Assembly (NCBI GenBank): GCA_937862885.1
Contig: CALMEE010000061.1
Coordinates: 1 to 64,000 of the forward strand
Direction of reading: 5' to 3'
Length of the DNA: 64,000 nucleotides
DNA from: an uncultured Planctomycetaceae bacterium
GTDB lineage: Bacteria > Planctomycetota > Planctomycetia > Pirellulales > Pirellulaceae
Shown: positions 48,929 through 58,346 of the stretch, one piece after another
Layout of the letters: the number at the start of each line of letters is the position of its first letter
How positions within the stretch are numbered: position 1 is the stretch's first letter
Notes under the pieces: generated by a model
Told to the model about the DNA's origin: nothing
Databases searched by the model: none
The model's input: the letters and a program-made list of their open reading frames with translations, nothing else
Made by a program: the position numbers and the translations under genes

Positions 48929-49396
48929 ATGAGTAGTCGCCGTGTATTAAAGGTGGCTGAAGCGATTCGCGAAGTTGTTAGCATGGCCATCTTGATCGAC
49001 TTGCGAGATCCACGAGTGAGTGACGTGACGGTCACGCGAGTCAGCGTCTCAGGTGATTTGCGGCTTGCAAAAGTCTACGTCTCGATCATGGGCGACGAGA
49101 AGAAACAATCGCTTTGTATGCACGGGCTGAATAATGCGAAGGGTTTTTTGCAGAGAAGAGTTGGTGATCGGGTTGATACTCGTTTCACCCCTAAAATCGA
49201 GTTCGTTCTCGATATGGGTGTGAAGCACTCTCTGGCTGTTGCACAAATCTTGGATGAAGTTCTGGAACGGACTCCGCCTGAAATAGAATCCGATGACGAA
49301 TTCGATCCTGCGTCGAGTGATTTTGAAGAGGCCGCACCCAACTCTGAGAATGGCTTTGACGATGATGGACCGGGAGGCTTCGAAGACTTGAAGTGA
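48929..49396 (+). CDS. rbfA: ribosome-binding factor A
   Basis: 155 residues. Begins MSSRRVLKVAEAIREVVSMAI, with DLRDPRVSDVTVTRVSVSGDLRLAKVYVS and RVGDRVDTRFTPKIEFVLD, the standard RbfA KH-like fold of about 115 residues; the remaining 40 residues form an acidic, Asp/Glu-rich tail. It aids 16S rRNA 5'-end maturation in the 30S subunit. GGAAGAAG precedes the ATG. truB, often next, is not present. Confidence 0.94.
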   Translation: MSSRRVLKVAEAIREVVSMAILIDLRDPRVSDVTVTRVSVSGDLRLAKVYVSIMGDEKKQSLCMHGLNNAKGFLQRRVGDRVDTRFTPKIEFVLDMGVKHSLAVAQILDEVLERTPPEIESDDEFDPASSDFEEAAPNSENGFDDDGPGGFEDLK

Positions 49397-49858
49397 TGTC
49401 TTGCCGCTGCATCGCGATTTTGGTGAAGTTGACTGCGTTTGCTATTTGCGATAGCGATGCTGGTGCCGGTGGTAACTGCTTGCGTTCGCGTTGCGCGGGA
49501 GTTATTGCAAGTTACGAAAATTGGTTTAGGATACTATTTTGCATGAACAGGCAGATCGCTTCACGATTTTGGCCGCTTGCGGTGACGTTGGTTAACACCT
49601 CAATCAAGTCGAGAGAGCTTCGATATTTCGCTGGAAGATCCTCGAAAATGAGTGCTGCGATCGCCCACCTGCATGGGAGCCTTCTGGGCGCAGAACAATA
49701 GGGGCTTGGGTAGGTCGGATTCCAAATTATTTGAGGGAACTAACTAAGGTTTTTCAGGGTAGTATATTGTTGCGACAGCTCTGCTGGATTTTTGCAATTC
49801 GGCAGACGTTTGAATGTCGCGGCAGATATGTAAATTTTGAATAAGATTGAATTTCGAA
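49397..49858. other. gap after rbfA, about 460 bp
   Basis: A frame here starts in a TGATG overlap with the rbfA stop, but its translation (Cys-rich, no recognisable motif) looks random. Nothing else seen. Confidence 0.45.
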
Positions 49859-50767
49859 ATGAATGCGTCTAACCGAGCAGCCATTTTTACCGTTCTTCAG
49901 AAAGTGGCTAAGAAGCAATTTCCGGTTGTTAAGCCTCCGACGACACGTTCGTTGTTGGAACATGTGATGTACGCCTGCTGCTTGCAGAACTCTCAGTTTG
50001 ATCAGGCCGACGAGGCGATTGCAAGAATTCAACGATCGTTTTTCGATTGGAATGAGGTGAGGGTAACGACGGCGGCGGAGTTGGCGGATGTGATGGGGTG
50101 CCTCAATGAGCCCATGCAAGCCGCCAACCGACTTAAAAAGACGCTCAACTCAGTATTCGAAGCCCACTATTCGTTTGACATCGATTTCCTCAAGAAGGAA
50201 AATTTAGGTAAGGCAATTGAGATATTGGACAAAGGACGAGGAGTGACTCCATTTGTCATCTCCTACGTGGCACAAAGCGCTTTGGGTGGCCACCAAATTG
50301 CGATCGATGAAGCCATGATTGAGCTAATGTACTTGATCGGTGCGATTGATAGTAGAGAATCTGCTGACTTCCGGGTTCCGGGGTTGGAGCGAGCAATTCC
50401 CAAATCGCAAGGGATTGAGTTTTTCTCGACGGTGCATCAATTGGCGGTATCCCATTTTTCGAGTCCATTTAAGCCTGAGATTCGAAAGATTATTCTGTCG
50501 ATTGAACCAGAGGCCAAAGATCGCTTTATCAAACGAGCATCCCCAACTTCCCGCACGGAGCCCAAAAAGACTACCAAAAGGAGCGACGCGGAAAAGTTAC
50601 CGAAGTCGGGAGCGGGTAAGGCTGAAGCCAAGTCGAAAGTTACAAAGAAGCGCGCTTCAGCTGAACCACCGACGAGCAAGCGAAAACCTGGTAGACCCAA
50701 AAAGACGGTAGCTGCAGCTGCCGCCAAATCTCCCACGAAGCAGTTAAAGCGCAAGAAACCACGATAG
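49859..50767 (+). CDS. HhH-GPD (endonuclease III-like) protein with histone-like AT-hook tail
   Basis: 302 residues from the ATG at 49859. Residues 10-210 follow the endonuclease III/HhH-GPD fold: ILEKGRGVTPFVIS-like helix-hairpin-helix near 125-140, and the conserved aspartate in QIAIDEAMIEL. The lysine used by bifunctional endonuclease III in its hairpin is replaced by Phe, and the FeS-cluster cysteines are missing. From about 225 to the end is a Lys/Ala/Pro-rich, histone H1-like tail with an AT-hook core (KRKPGRPKK). It probably binds DNA; glycosylase activity is uncertain. It lies upstream of yebC. Confidence 0.78.
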   Translation: MNASNRAAIFTVLQKVAKKQFPVVKPPTTRSLLEHVMYACCLQNSQFDQADEAIARIQRSFFDWNEVRVTTAAELADVMGCLNEPMQAANRLKKTLNSVFEAHYSFDIDFLKKENLGKAIEILDKGRGVTPFVISYVAQSALGGHQIAIDEAMIELMYLIGAIDSRESADFRVPGLERAIPKSQGIEFFSTVHQLAVSHFSSPFKPEIRKIILSIEPEAKDRFIKRASPTSRTEPKKTTKRSDAEKLPKSGAGKAEAKSKVTKKRASAEPPTSKRKPGRPKKTVAAAAAKSPTKQLKRKKPR

Positions 50768-50847
50768 CTCATGCCGCTTCAAACATTTTTGTTCTTCTCG
50801 GCTGACGCGGTTTCGCACGCCGACGTTTTCTAAATTGAAGATTACTT

Positions 50848-51594
50848 ATGGCTGGTCACTCCAAGTGGGCAAATATCCAACATCGTAAGGGACGCGTCGA
50901 CGCGCAACGGGCAAAGGTCTGGACGCGCTTAAGCCGGGCAATTATCGTGGCCGCACGTGACGGAGCCGACTTGAACGGAAATTTTCGCCTGCGCAAAGCA
51001 GTTGAAGATGCGAAGGCAGCTTCAATGCCTAAAGACAATATCGAGCGCGCGATTAAGCGAGGAACTGGCGAACTCGATGGGGGAAACTTGGATGAGATCG
51101 TTTATGAAGGATATGGGCCCCATGGTGTCGCTATTATTCTCGATATTTTAACCGACAATCGCAACCGAACAGCTCCTGAATTGCGCAAGCTTTTTGAAAT
51201 CCACCAAGGAAAGTTAGCAGAAAGCGGCGCCGTTTCTTGGATATTCAATCGTAAAGGCTTGTTCATCATTCCTCGCCAATCAATCGAGGAAGAAAGTTTG
51301 ATGACGGTGGCGTTGGATGCAGGTGCTGATGACATTCAAGTCGTGGGAGATAACTTCGAAGTGACTTGTGACCCTGACCAGTTCTCCAGCGTCAATGACC
51401 GACTGAAGTTGGAAAATATTGAATGTGAGTCGGCGCAAGTTTTGAGAATTCCGTCCAACACTGTTACCTTGGATGCCGAAGCTGCCACGCAGGTATTGAA
51501 ATTGATGGAAGCGCTCGACGATCATGGAGACGTTCAAAGTGTTTCTGCCAACTTCGATATTCCTGATGAGGCGATGGCTCAACTAAAGAGCTAG
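50848..51594 (+). CDS. yebC: YebC/PmpR-family protein
   Basis: 248 residues, normal length. Opens MAGHSKWANIQHRKGRVDAQ, with DNIERAIKRGTGELDG, EGYGPHGVAIILDILTDNRNRTA and GAVSWIFNRKG, the standard family signature. Members act as transcription regulators or, as shown for some, in relief of ribosome stalling. Convergent with the following gene, 35 bp apart. Confidence 0.95.
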   Translation: MAGHSKWANIQHRKGRVDAQRAKVWTRLSRAIIVAARDGADLNGNFRLRKAVEDAKAASMPKDNIERAIKRGTGELDGGNLDEIVYEGYGPHGVAIILDILTDNRNRTAPELRKLFEIHQGKLAESGAVSWIFNRKGLFIIPRQSIEEESLMTVALDAGADDIQVVGDNFEVTCDPDQFSSVNDRLKLENIECESAQVLRIPSNTVTLDAEAATQVLKLMEALDDHGDVQSVSANFDIPDEAMAQLKS

Positions 51595-51629
51595 ACCGTC
51601 ACACCACATCCCACCCATGGCTTCTTCGC

Positions 51630-52568
51630 CTAACTCAAATCGAATTTGAACCGCTCTGCGAATTCCTGGGCCTGTTGCGGCTTATCCAAGTCATACAGCG
51701 TCTGAACCAGAAGTCTTTGCGCAGGAATATAGTTTGAACAATCTTGTAATGCCAACTCCAGCGATGCAACGGCATGACGCAAATCACCCGAGCCGATTAA
51801 GCCGAGGGCAATGTTGTATTTGACCCCTGCACTTAATGGGTGTCGATCCAAAATTGATTCGTAGATTTGCAAAGATTCCGCGAACTTGCCTCGCTTCAAA
51901 TAGCGATTTGCGTCGTGCAATCCCCTCATCGGACCGGTCCTATTTGACCCGAAGTAGCAGTGACTTAGTTGGCGAAGTGCTACCGGAACACCGACCACAA
52001 AAGGCAAATTTCCCCAGAGCATGGACCAAGCAGTTCGCCGAAAACAGGCGGGGCAACAATGCACGAAGTCCATGTGGATCCCGTAGAAATACACGAGAAA
52101 ATAAAAGTAGAAGACGGTGAACTTGCGAGGTCGACTGTACATCTCACAACGCCGACAGATACGGTATTCAATTTCATGCCGTTGCAAATCGACATCGAAC
52201 TCGGTTGTGATTGTCTCGCAATATCGACAAAAGAATTGCGGAGTCGGGGGGCCCTCCATGAGGATGGCTGACTGACACTTTGGACAAACGACCTCTCTTA
52301 ATTCTAGCCTTCCTGCCGTTTTCGATAACTCGGCAAGACGTTGTTTCACGCGGCGGCGGCTCAAACTATAGTCAATCAGGCGTTTCACGCTGGTCGCCTT
52401 CTTGTCGTGCACGAGAATCACGACTGTCGTCGGCGGAGCATCTTCCTGATCGATGATTTCAAGGCTGAGTTCGCTGTCGTTCAGGTATGCTGCGACAATC
52501 TGACTAGACCAAAATCTGGCCTTACCCAACGAGATCTGTTGTACATTAATCAGTCCATCGTCCCGCAT
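51630..52568 (-). CDS. zinc-ribbon and TPR membrane protein, unknown function
   Basis: 312 residues from the ATG at 52568, chosen because GGGAGG lies seven bases upstream; the frame extends to 52664 without such a site. Two pairs of Cys motifs near 95-180 (CPKC...CRYC and CRRC...CCPAC) suggest zinc ribbons. A hydrophobic, aromatic segment (FTVFYFYFLVYFYGI) and a second one (MLWGNLPFVVGVPVAL) probably anchor it in the membrane. The C-terminal 90 residues are TPR-like (FAESLQIYESILDRHPLSAGVKYNIALGL). I do not recognise the family; a scaffold role is possible. Confidence 0.65.
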   Translation of the reverse strand: MRDDGLINVQQISLGKARFWSSQIVAAYLNDSELSLEIIDQEDAPPTTVVILVHDKKATSVKRLIDYSLSRRRVKQRLAELSKTAGRLELREVVCPKCQSAILMEGPPTPQFFCRYCETITTEFDVDLQRHEIEYRICRRCEMYSRPRKFTVFYFYFLVYFYGIHMDFVHCCPACFRRTAWSMLWGNLPFVVGVPVALRQLSHCYFGSNRTGPMRGLHDANRYLKRGKFAESLQIYESILDRHPLSAGVKYNIALGLIGSGDLRHAVASLELALQDCSNYIPAQRLLVQTLYDLDKPQQAQEFAERFKFDLS

Positions 52569-53333
52569 CTTATCGCCTCCCCAACTATGTTGGGTCACCC
52601 AAGCGAAGCGGAAAGCAACGAATTGTTGGTCCAAGTTTACGATTGACTCTTTCACTCTGTTCATGCGGCGTTACTATTTAGTGAATGAGGAGACCGATTG
52701 CATCGAGTCGCTCCCGGAACCATACCACGCGATTGTTGTAGGATGCGAGTGTGAGGGTTTCGAAAAGCTCCTTTTGATCAATTGTAAAGTCCTCAGGCGA
52801 TGCGGCCAGTGGATCGCAGTTTCAGGGCGAGAAAATTCAACAGTATCCTGGATGAGATGAAGAATCTGCGAAGAACTGCTTGCACCGCATATTCAGACAT
52901 CTCATGCTCGACTTCAATGGTCCAAGGTCAACCAGCAGGTGACCAACATCAAAAATGTAATTGGAGTAAATTTCTGCCCTGCCGAACCTCTTCCTATTTC
53001 ATTGTATTCGTAAATGCATTGAGAAGTTAACGCCATATTCTGCAAAAGATCTCATGCCGACTAAAGGGCCTAAGGTAAGGCGTATTCAACGAAAAAATTA
53101 AGAAGAATTTCGAACTTTGATTGGTGGATGGCTGGTGATGTGAGCCCTTGCTAAGGAAAAAAACGATTAATAACTTCCGCTTTCGCGATTAAAGGCGGTG
53201 CCAACAAAGTCGTCCTTTTGGTACGCAAACGAGGCGTAGGCGGGCGTTTCGTTCGCAGAGCGAACGACGACATTCATCGATCCACACCCTATCGGCAAGG
53301 GGCGACTTTCGGAGACTTATTGTTCGAACGCCC
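52569..53333. other. intergenic gap, about 765 bp
   Basis: Between the zinc-ribbon gene and glyS. AT-rich; no convincing reading frame. It contains the inverted repeat at 53249-53267. Confidence 0.45.
53249..53267. repeat. short perfect inverted repeat downstream of glyS
   Basis: TCGTTCGC (53249-53256) and GCGAACGA (53260-53267) around AGA. It lies 66 bases after the glyS stop on the minus strand. No T-run follows, so a terminator role is uncertain. Confidence 0.4.
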
Positions 53334-54968
53334 TCAAGCATCGATTCGCTCTTGAATCACTTGGCAACATTCGTCGACATGGACGCGAATCTGTTCAAGG
53401 CTGTCTCGATCCCGAATCGTAACGGTGGCGTCGACCAATGACTGTCCATCAACGGTAATGCAATACGGAGTGCCCGCTTCATCTTGCCGGCGATAACGTC
53501 TTCCTACCGCCCCTTTTTCATCATAGAAGACGTTGAATTTTCGCTTGAGTTCCAAATAGATTTGTTTCGCCATTTCCGGCATGCCATCTTTTTTTACCAA
53601 TGGAAAGACAGCCGCTTTTATTGGCGCGAGGCGCGGGTGCAGTCGTAAAACCACGCGAGTTTGCATTGTGCCGTCTTCGTCTGGAGCTTGATCTTCCGCG
53701 TAGGCATCGCACAGAAAGGCCAGAACAGCTCGGTCGGCCCCAGCGGACGGTTCAATGACATGAGGAATATACTTTTCATTTGTTAATTCATCGCGATAAG
53801 CTAGGTCTTTGCCGCTCCCTTTCCATTTTGGCTTTCCAGTTTCATCGATTTGCAAGACCAAAGGGTTCGACTTTTCGTCAAGTTTGCCCTCCATGTGACT
53901 GCGCAGATCGAAATCACCTCGATGCGCAACACCTTCCAGCTCACCAAATTCGCCGGAGTTCAGGAACGGAAATGCGTATTCGATATCAGCAGTTCCAATT
54001 GAATAGTGGGCTAATTCAGCAGGGGCGTGTTCGCGGATGCGCAGCCGATCTGGTGATAGACCTAGTTTCAAATACCACTGCATGCGTCGCTCCCGCCAGT
54101 ACGCGTACCATGCTTGGCTCTGCTGAGGATGGCAAAAGAATTCAATTTCCATTTGTTCGAATTCGCGGGAGCGAAATGTGAAGTTGCGAGGAGTAATTTC
54201 GTTGCGAAAACTCTTGCCGATTTGGGCGACGCCCAGTGGCAACTTAAACCGAGTGCTATCAATGACATTCTTGAAATTTACAAATATTCCTTGCGCAGTC
54301 TCGGGCCGCAAAAAGACGGTATCTTCTTCTCCGCCCAATGCTCCTTTGGTGGTCTTAAACATTAGATTGAATTCTCGGGGTTCGGTTAACGAACCCTGTT
54401 CCTTAGCATCAGGCCCTAAAACATTAGCGAATGAATCCAATTTGGCGATACTGAATTTTTCGCCCTCCCAAGTCAATTTGTCACGATCTTTCGTACGCAA
54501 CTTAAAATATTTGAACGCCAATCGATCCAATTCCGCGTCCTCTTCCTCACCCGATTCAGTGCTGATGATGATCCGCGAATCGCCTACAGCTGCCCACCTC
54601 CCGACCAACTGATCGACGCGATATCGTCGTTTCGACTGGCGGCAATCGACCATAAAATCATGGAACAGGTCGTAATGTCCTGAACATTTCCAGACTTGAG
54701 GATGCATGATAATCGTCGAATCAATACCCGTCATCGAGAATTCGCAAGGTGCATCGGGCAGTACGTTCAAATCATCATGTGAAAGTACCATGTCCGACCA
54801 CCAAACATCCTTGAGATTGCGTTTGAGTTCGACTCCCAATGGACCATAGTCCCAAAATCCTTGGATTCCGCCGTAGATTTCACTCGATTGAAATAGAAAC
54901 CCTCTGCGTTTGCAAAGTGACACTATTGAGTCCATGGTTTTGTTGGTTTGGGCCGTTGGATTTGACAT
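53334..54968 (-). CDS. glyS: glycyl-tRNA synthetase (single-chain, archaeal/eukaryal-like)
   Basis: 544 residues. Class II synthetase, the homodimeric alpha2 type, not the bacterial GlyQ/GlyS two-subunit form. Visible are SSEIYGGIQGFWDYGPLGVELK, motif 2 with SFRNEITPRN, TAQGIFVNFKNV, and motif 3 with VIEPSAGADRAVLAFL. The C-terminal anticodon-binding domain holds VKKDGMPEMAKQIYLELK and DEAGTPYCITVDG. The start lacks a Shine-Dalgarno sequence. A short inverted repeat follows the stop. Confidence 0.95.
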   Translation of the reverse strand: MSNPTAQTNKTMDSIVSLCKRRGFLFQSSEIYGGIQGFWDYGPLGVELKRNLKDVWWSDMVLSHDDLNVLPDAPCEFSMTGIDSTIIMHPQVWKCSGHYDLFHDFMVDCRQSKRRYRVDQLVGRWAAVGDSRIIISTESGEEEDAELDRLAFKYFKLRTKDRDKLTWEGEKFSIAKLDSFANVLGPDAKEQGSLTEPREFNLMFKTTKGALGGEEDTVFLRPETAQGIFVNFKNVIDSTRFKLPLGVAQIGKSFRNEITPRNFTFRSREFEQMEIEFFCHPQQSQAWYAYWRERRMQWYLKLGLSPDRLRIREHAPAELAHYSIGTADIEYAFPFLNSGEFGELEGVAHRGDFDLRSHMEGKLDEKSNPLVLQIDETGKPKWKGSGKDLAYRDELTNEKYIPHVIEPSAGADRAVLAFLCDAYAEDQAPDEDGTMQTRVVLRLHPRLAPIKAAVFPLVKKDGMPEMAKQIYLELKRKFNVFYDEKGAVGRRYRRQDEAGTPYCITVDGQSLVDATVTIRDRDSLEQIRVHVDECCQVIQERIDA

Positions 54969-55445
54969 AAATGGGTGGTATGCGATTAATCTGAAAGTAA
55001 ATTGATAAGGTTCAAATTGTGATCAATAACATTGTATGATAGGAAATCGAATCCTGCAGCCTCAACTTTGATTTCTGAATGAGTTTCGTGACGGCATTTT
55101 CTCGAGATCACCAGAGAAAGTCAGAAACTCAGTGGCGGAGCAGGAAATTGCGCCGCGAACCCCAGCATCATGAGCAGATCGAGTTCAGTCTTTTACTTTG
55201 ATTTCCGTGATGTTCTCTCGCAGATCGTTTGGTGCAGTGGATGAGGGACGGAAACAAATCAATTGGGTGCCTGCCATAATTCAACGTCCATGCGAAGAGT
55301 TGTCAGCGATGGTCGATACCTATCTGTCGTTGCGCACTCTTCACGCCGCAGGCCGCGTTCGTGCCGGAAAGAAAGGGGGCTATGCGGTTAGACTGAAATT
55401 TACTTACGTGTGGTAAGTGAAATCCATCAAATTTTCGACAAGCAA
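54969..55445. other. intergenic gap, about 475 bp
   Basis: Holds the upstream region of glyS. A 72-codon plus-strand frame (55198-55416) has no recognisable features. Nothing else seen. Confidence 0.4.
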
Positions 55446-57716
55446 TCAATCTTCGTCTTTGCGCGGCCGTTTCCATATCGGACTTTGGAATAGGTCCATG
55501 AATTCGAAACGGCTCCAATCGACAATAGGAAATATCGACGTATAGTTGTCCGTCCAGATTAAATTGGGTAGCCGCTCTTCGTACTCGGTGCGTGCCTCAA
55601 AAATCACATCGTCGAGATGCAGCAGCGTATCATCTGACAATACTACCCAACTACAGCTCGTTGGTTCAGTGGCATCGATGATAGATGCCTGCCATTGCAA
55701 TTCGCGTGAAATGTTCATAACCACCGGTTCAAGGTCAAGATAACGATTGGATATATGGACCAAGAGCACGCCATTTTCAACTAGACATTTGCGGTAGAGT
55801 TCAAAGCATTCCTGAGTCAACAAATGTGCTGGGATCGCGTCGGATGTAAAAGCGTCCACGACCAGAACGTCAAATTTAATATTCGAAGTTGCCAGGTCCC
55901 GTTCTAATTGAATCCGCGCATCACCAAGTCTAAACTTGCGGTTTTCCCCGATTTTGGTGTACAGGTCTGACAAGTAAGTAAACTTGTTTTCGGCAACGAA
56001 TTTTACCAGTGGATTGATTTCATAAAAATAGACTTGATCACCTGTGGTTGCATAGGCCGAAGTGATCCCCACTCCCAAGCCAATTACGCCGATATTGAGA
56101 CCAGCACCAATGTCTTGTTCGCGAAGATACCGCATGGCTCGACCAATGCCAGAATTGTTTCCGTAGTACGATACAGGTGCATGTTCAAGATGCGATCCGA
56201 TAAATTGATGTCCATGGTCGATTCGTCCGTTGATAAGGACTCGGTATGCAAGTCTCTCTAACCCGCCATCCACATCTTTTACTGTCAATACTCCGTAGGC
56301 GTTTCTGGCCTTGAATACAATATGTTCGTCGTCCTCTTTTCCCGACAATCCAAGACGGTAATGATTCGCGCCAGCGATAATCATCGCCGTAATCACTGTA
56401 CAGCCGAGTGTGTAACCAATGAATCGAAGTAATGACCAATAGTTTGGCCGATTGTTCACTGTGGCTTTGGTGTTACGTACACTTGATGCGCTTACACTGC
56501 TGTCACTCTTTGCAAAATTCGTGATTTGGTGCAAATAAGCCAGATAGATCAAGATGACGGTCATAAACAGCCCAAGATAGAATTCCATGAAATCATCGAA
56601 AATTCGTGGTGCCACAATTGCTACAAAGATTCCCCCTAATGCCCCACCGACACCCATCATCAAATAAAACAAGGTTAATCGGTCTACCGCGGGCTTAATC
56701 CGAGCAAGTTCTCCGTGGCACGCAAAAGCCGTAAGAAAACTAATGGCGCTGTACCCGAAAATCTGTAGCCCTAAGTCAGATTCCACTCCGCTTTCCATTA
56801 GAAACACACCCAAGATGACAGCGAACCACAATAATAACCAAACAATCGGGCGTACGTACCAACGAGGGTGGTCAAAACAAATGACGAAAGTAAGCAAATA
56901 GAGAGACAGCGGTACAATCCACAAGAAAGGAACCGAAGCAACTTCGTGCGTCATCATGTTGGTGCAAGCGATTAACATGATTGACGCCGCCATCGGTAAA
57001 AGCGTCCAAAGCAGCAGAGGAGTAAGTTCAATGCGACTCGACTTATGCTCCTGTACAGCAACCTCGCCGCTCGCCGATCGATCGTGGTCGTGGGATTTTA
57101 CCTCTTGGCCAATTATGTTGTGGTTGCGCGAATTTTCAGCAACTTGGTAGCGGTATCCACTCCAGAACGTCGCGATGGCAAATGCAATAAATGCAGCTGT
57201 CCAAATCAAGGATTGAACTGGCAACGATAAGTTCGGCTCAATCAGAAATGGATAGCTGAGTAACGCCAATAGCGAGCCAACATTTGACAGTGCATAAAGA
57301 CGATACGGCGAGCGTGTCGGCAACGTCTTGGCGACCCAAGCTTGAAGCAACGGACTCGTCGTCGTTAACACAAAAAAAGGCAAGCCAATCGAAAATCCCA
57401 ACAGCTTCAAGATCTCCCAACTGGGATCGTCGAAGCTAGTTGGTTTCCAAGTTTCGTCAGCGCGTATAGGGAGAAAGAAGCATGCAACCAAAATTACGGC
57501 TGATTGCAAAAGCCATTGCGCTTTCGGGGACAGTAATCGATGCGCTAAGTGCGCATACGCATATCCGGCGACCAGCAGAATTTGGAAGAACATCATGCAC
57601 GTGGTCCAAACTACACTCGAACCACCGAACCAAGGTAGAATGAGTTTCGCAATCAGCGGTTGAACCTGGAAAAGTAAGAACGCACTGACAAATATTGTAA
57701 AAGCGAAACGAAACAC
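55446..57716 (-). CDS. fused membrane protein/spermidine-synthase-like methyltransferase
   Basis: 756 residues starting at a GTG; the codon just before it is the stop TAG, so this is the first possible start. About 1-440 holds ten or more hydrophobic segments, MFS-like in look, beginning FRFAFTIFVSAFLLFQVQP. About 490-740 is a spermidine-synthase-type Rossmann domain: GVIGLGVGITSAYAT for the nucleotide, FYEINPLV, and VVDAFTSDAIPAHLLT. It may be a membrane-bound aminopropyl- or methyltransferase; the substrate is unknown. A 31-codon membrane-peptide frame ends 28 bp upstream on the same strand and may be cotranscribed. Confidence 0.85.
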   Translation of the reverse strand: MFRFAFTIFVSAFLLFQVQPLIAKLILPWFGGSSVVWTTCMMFFQILLVAGYAYAHLAHRLLSPKAQWLLQSAVILVACFFLPIRADETWKPTSFDDPSWEILKLLGFSIGLPFFVLTTTSPLLQAWVAKTLPTRSPYRLYALSNVGSLLALLSYPFLIEPNLSLPVQSLIWTAAFIAFAIATFWSGYRYQVAENSRNHNIIGQEVKSHDHDRSASGEVAVQEHKSSRIELTPLLLWTLLPMAASIMLIACTNMMTHEVASVPFLWIVPLSLYLLTFVICFDHPRWYVRPIVWLLLWFAVILGVFLMESGVESDLGLQIFGYSAISFLTAFACHGELARIKPAVDRLTLFYLMMGVGGALGGIFVAIVAPRIFDDFMEFYLGLFMTVILIYLAYLHQITNFAKSDSSVSASSVRNTKATVNNRPNYWSLLRFIGYTLGCTVITAMIIAGANHYRLGLSGKEDDEHIVFKARNAYGVLTVKDVDGGLERLAYRVLINGRIDHGHQFIGSHLEHAPVSYYGNNSGIGRAMRYLREQDIGAGLNIGVIGLGVGITSAYATTGDQVYFYEINPLVKFVAENKFTYLSDLYTKIGENRKFRLGDARIQLERDLATSNIKFDVLVVDAFTSDAIPAHLLTQECFELYRKCLVENGVLLVHISNRYLDLEPVVMNISRELQWQASIIDATEPTSCSWVVLSDDTLLHLDDVIFEARTEYEERLPNLIWTDNYTSIFPIVDWSRFEFMDLFQSPIWKRPRKDED

Positions 57717-57744
57717 CTAGCTTCAATCCAATCTCGATAAATAG

Positions 57745-57840
57745 TTAAAACGTCTGGTCATTGAGATTCGGCTTGGTCGTAGCAAAACACACGAGCATAC
57801 AGAACAAGAATCCGACAACCAAAATGCAATGAGCTAACAT
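57745..57840 (-). CDS. candidate 31-residue membrane peptide
   Basis: ATG at 57840, stop TAA at 57745-57747. The peptide starts MLAHCILVVGFLFCMLVCFA, one hydrophobic span, then a polar tail ending NLNDQTF. GAGG lies five bases before the ATG, a good ribosome site for this genome. It lies 28 bp upstream of the spermidine-synthase-like gene, so it may be a leader or a small partner protein. No family is recognised. Confidence 0.45.
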   Translation of the reverse strand: MLAHCILVVGFLFCMLVCFATTKPNLNDQTF

Positions 57841-58346
57841 TGTAACCTCGTAGCGTTAAAATGGGGGAGCAACAGGTCCAAAGTTGACCATTTTGGTGGC
57901 AACGTCGTGTGGACCTTCAAGACACTAGGTTAGGTTCTTCGGTCATTCAAACAGATTCCAGAATTTGGAAAAAGATTACAGTTAGGTAAAATCTAGTGGG
58001 CTTCAACGATGAATGGCGATTGAATTTCTAACAATTCCCAAGTGCTAGACTGGGCCAATTCGCGCATTGTATTCCATTGCCGACCGAGCCAACGAAAAAA
58101 TTGCTGTGAGAGACGAGAACGCAAGCTGTACAACAGTATTGAGACTTGGAGACCGGTGACAGTGCAACCGGGTGAAAGAGGTGCGCTTTTCCAGTCGAGT
58201 AATCGTCGATCATTTTTTAGTCGACTGGCTGGACAAATTGACCGACGTAACCCATCATCTAATTCGATTTGCATCACACACGTGTGAGCAAGGCACGGCC
58301 AAAATGTTTCCAAGTAATTAGGGCAGTTTTTTGTTTTTAATAGCTG
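57841..58346. other. divergent intergenic gap, about 500 bp
   Basis: Separates the spermidine-synthase-like unit from the nitrilase gene. A 106-codon minus frame (57993-58313) is not supported by a ribosome site or a known family. A CACACGTGTG palindrome occurs at 58276-58287 roughly. Confidence 0.4.

Noticed and set aside
49393-49701. Plus frame overlapping the rbfA stop as TGATG
   Set aside because: Coupling looked attractive, but the translation is Cys-rich and random-looking with no truB or other family match.
57993-58313. 106-codon minus-strand frame in the gap before the nitrilase gene
   Set aside because: No Shine-Dalgarno site, no recognised family, and its internal ATG is placed in a palindrome; left as unproven.
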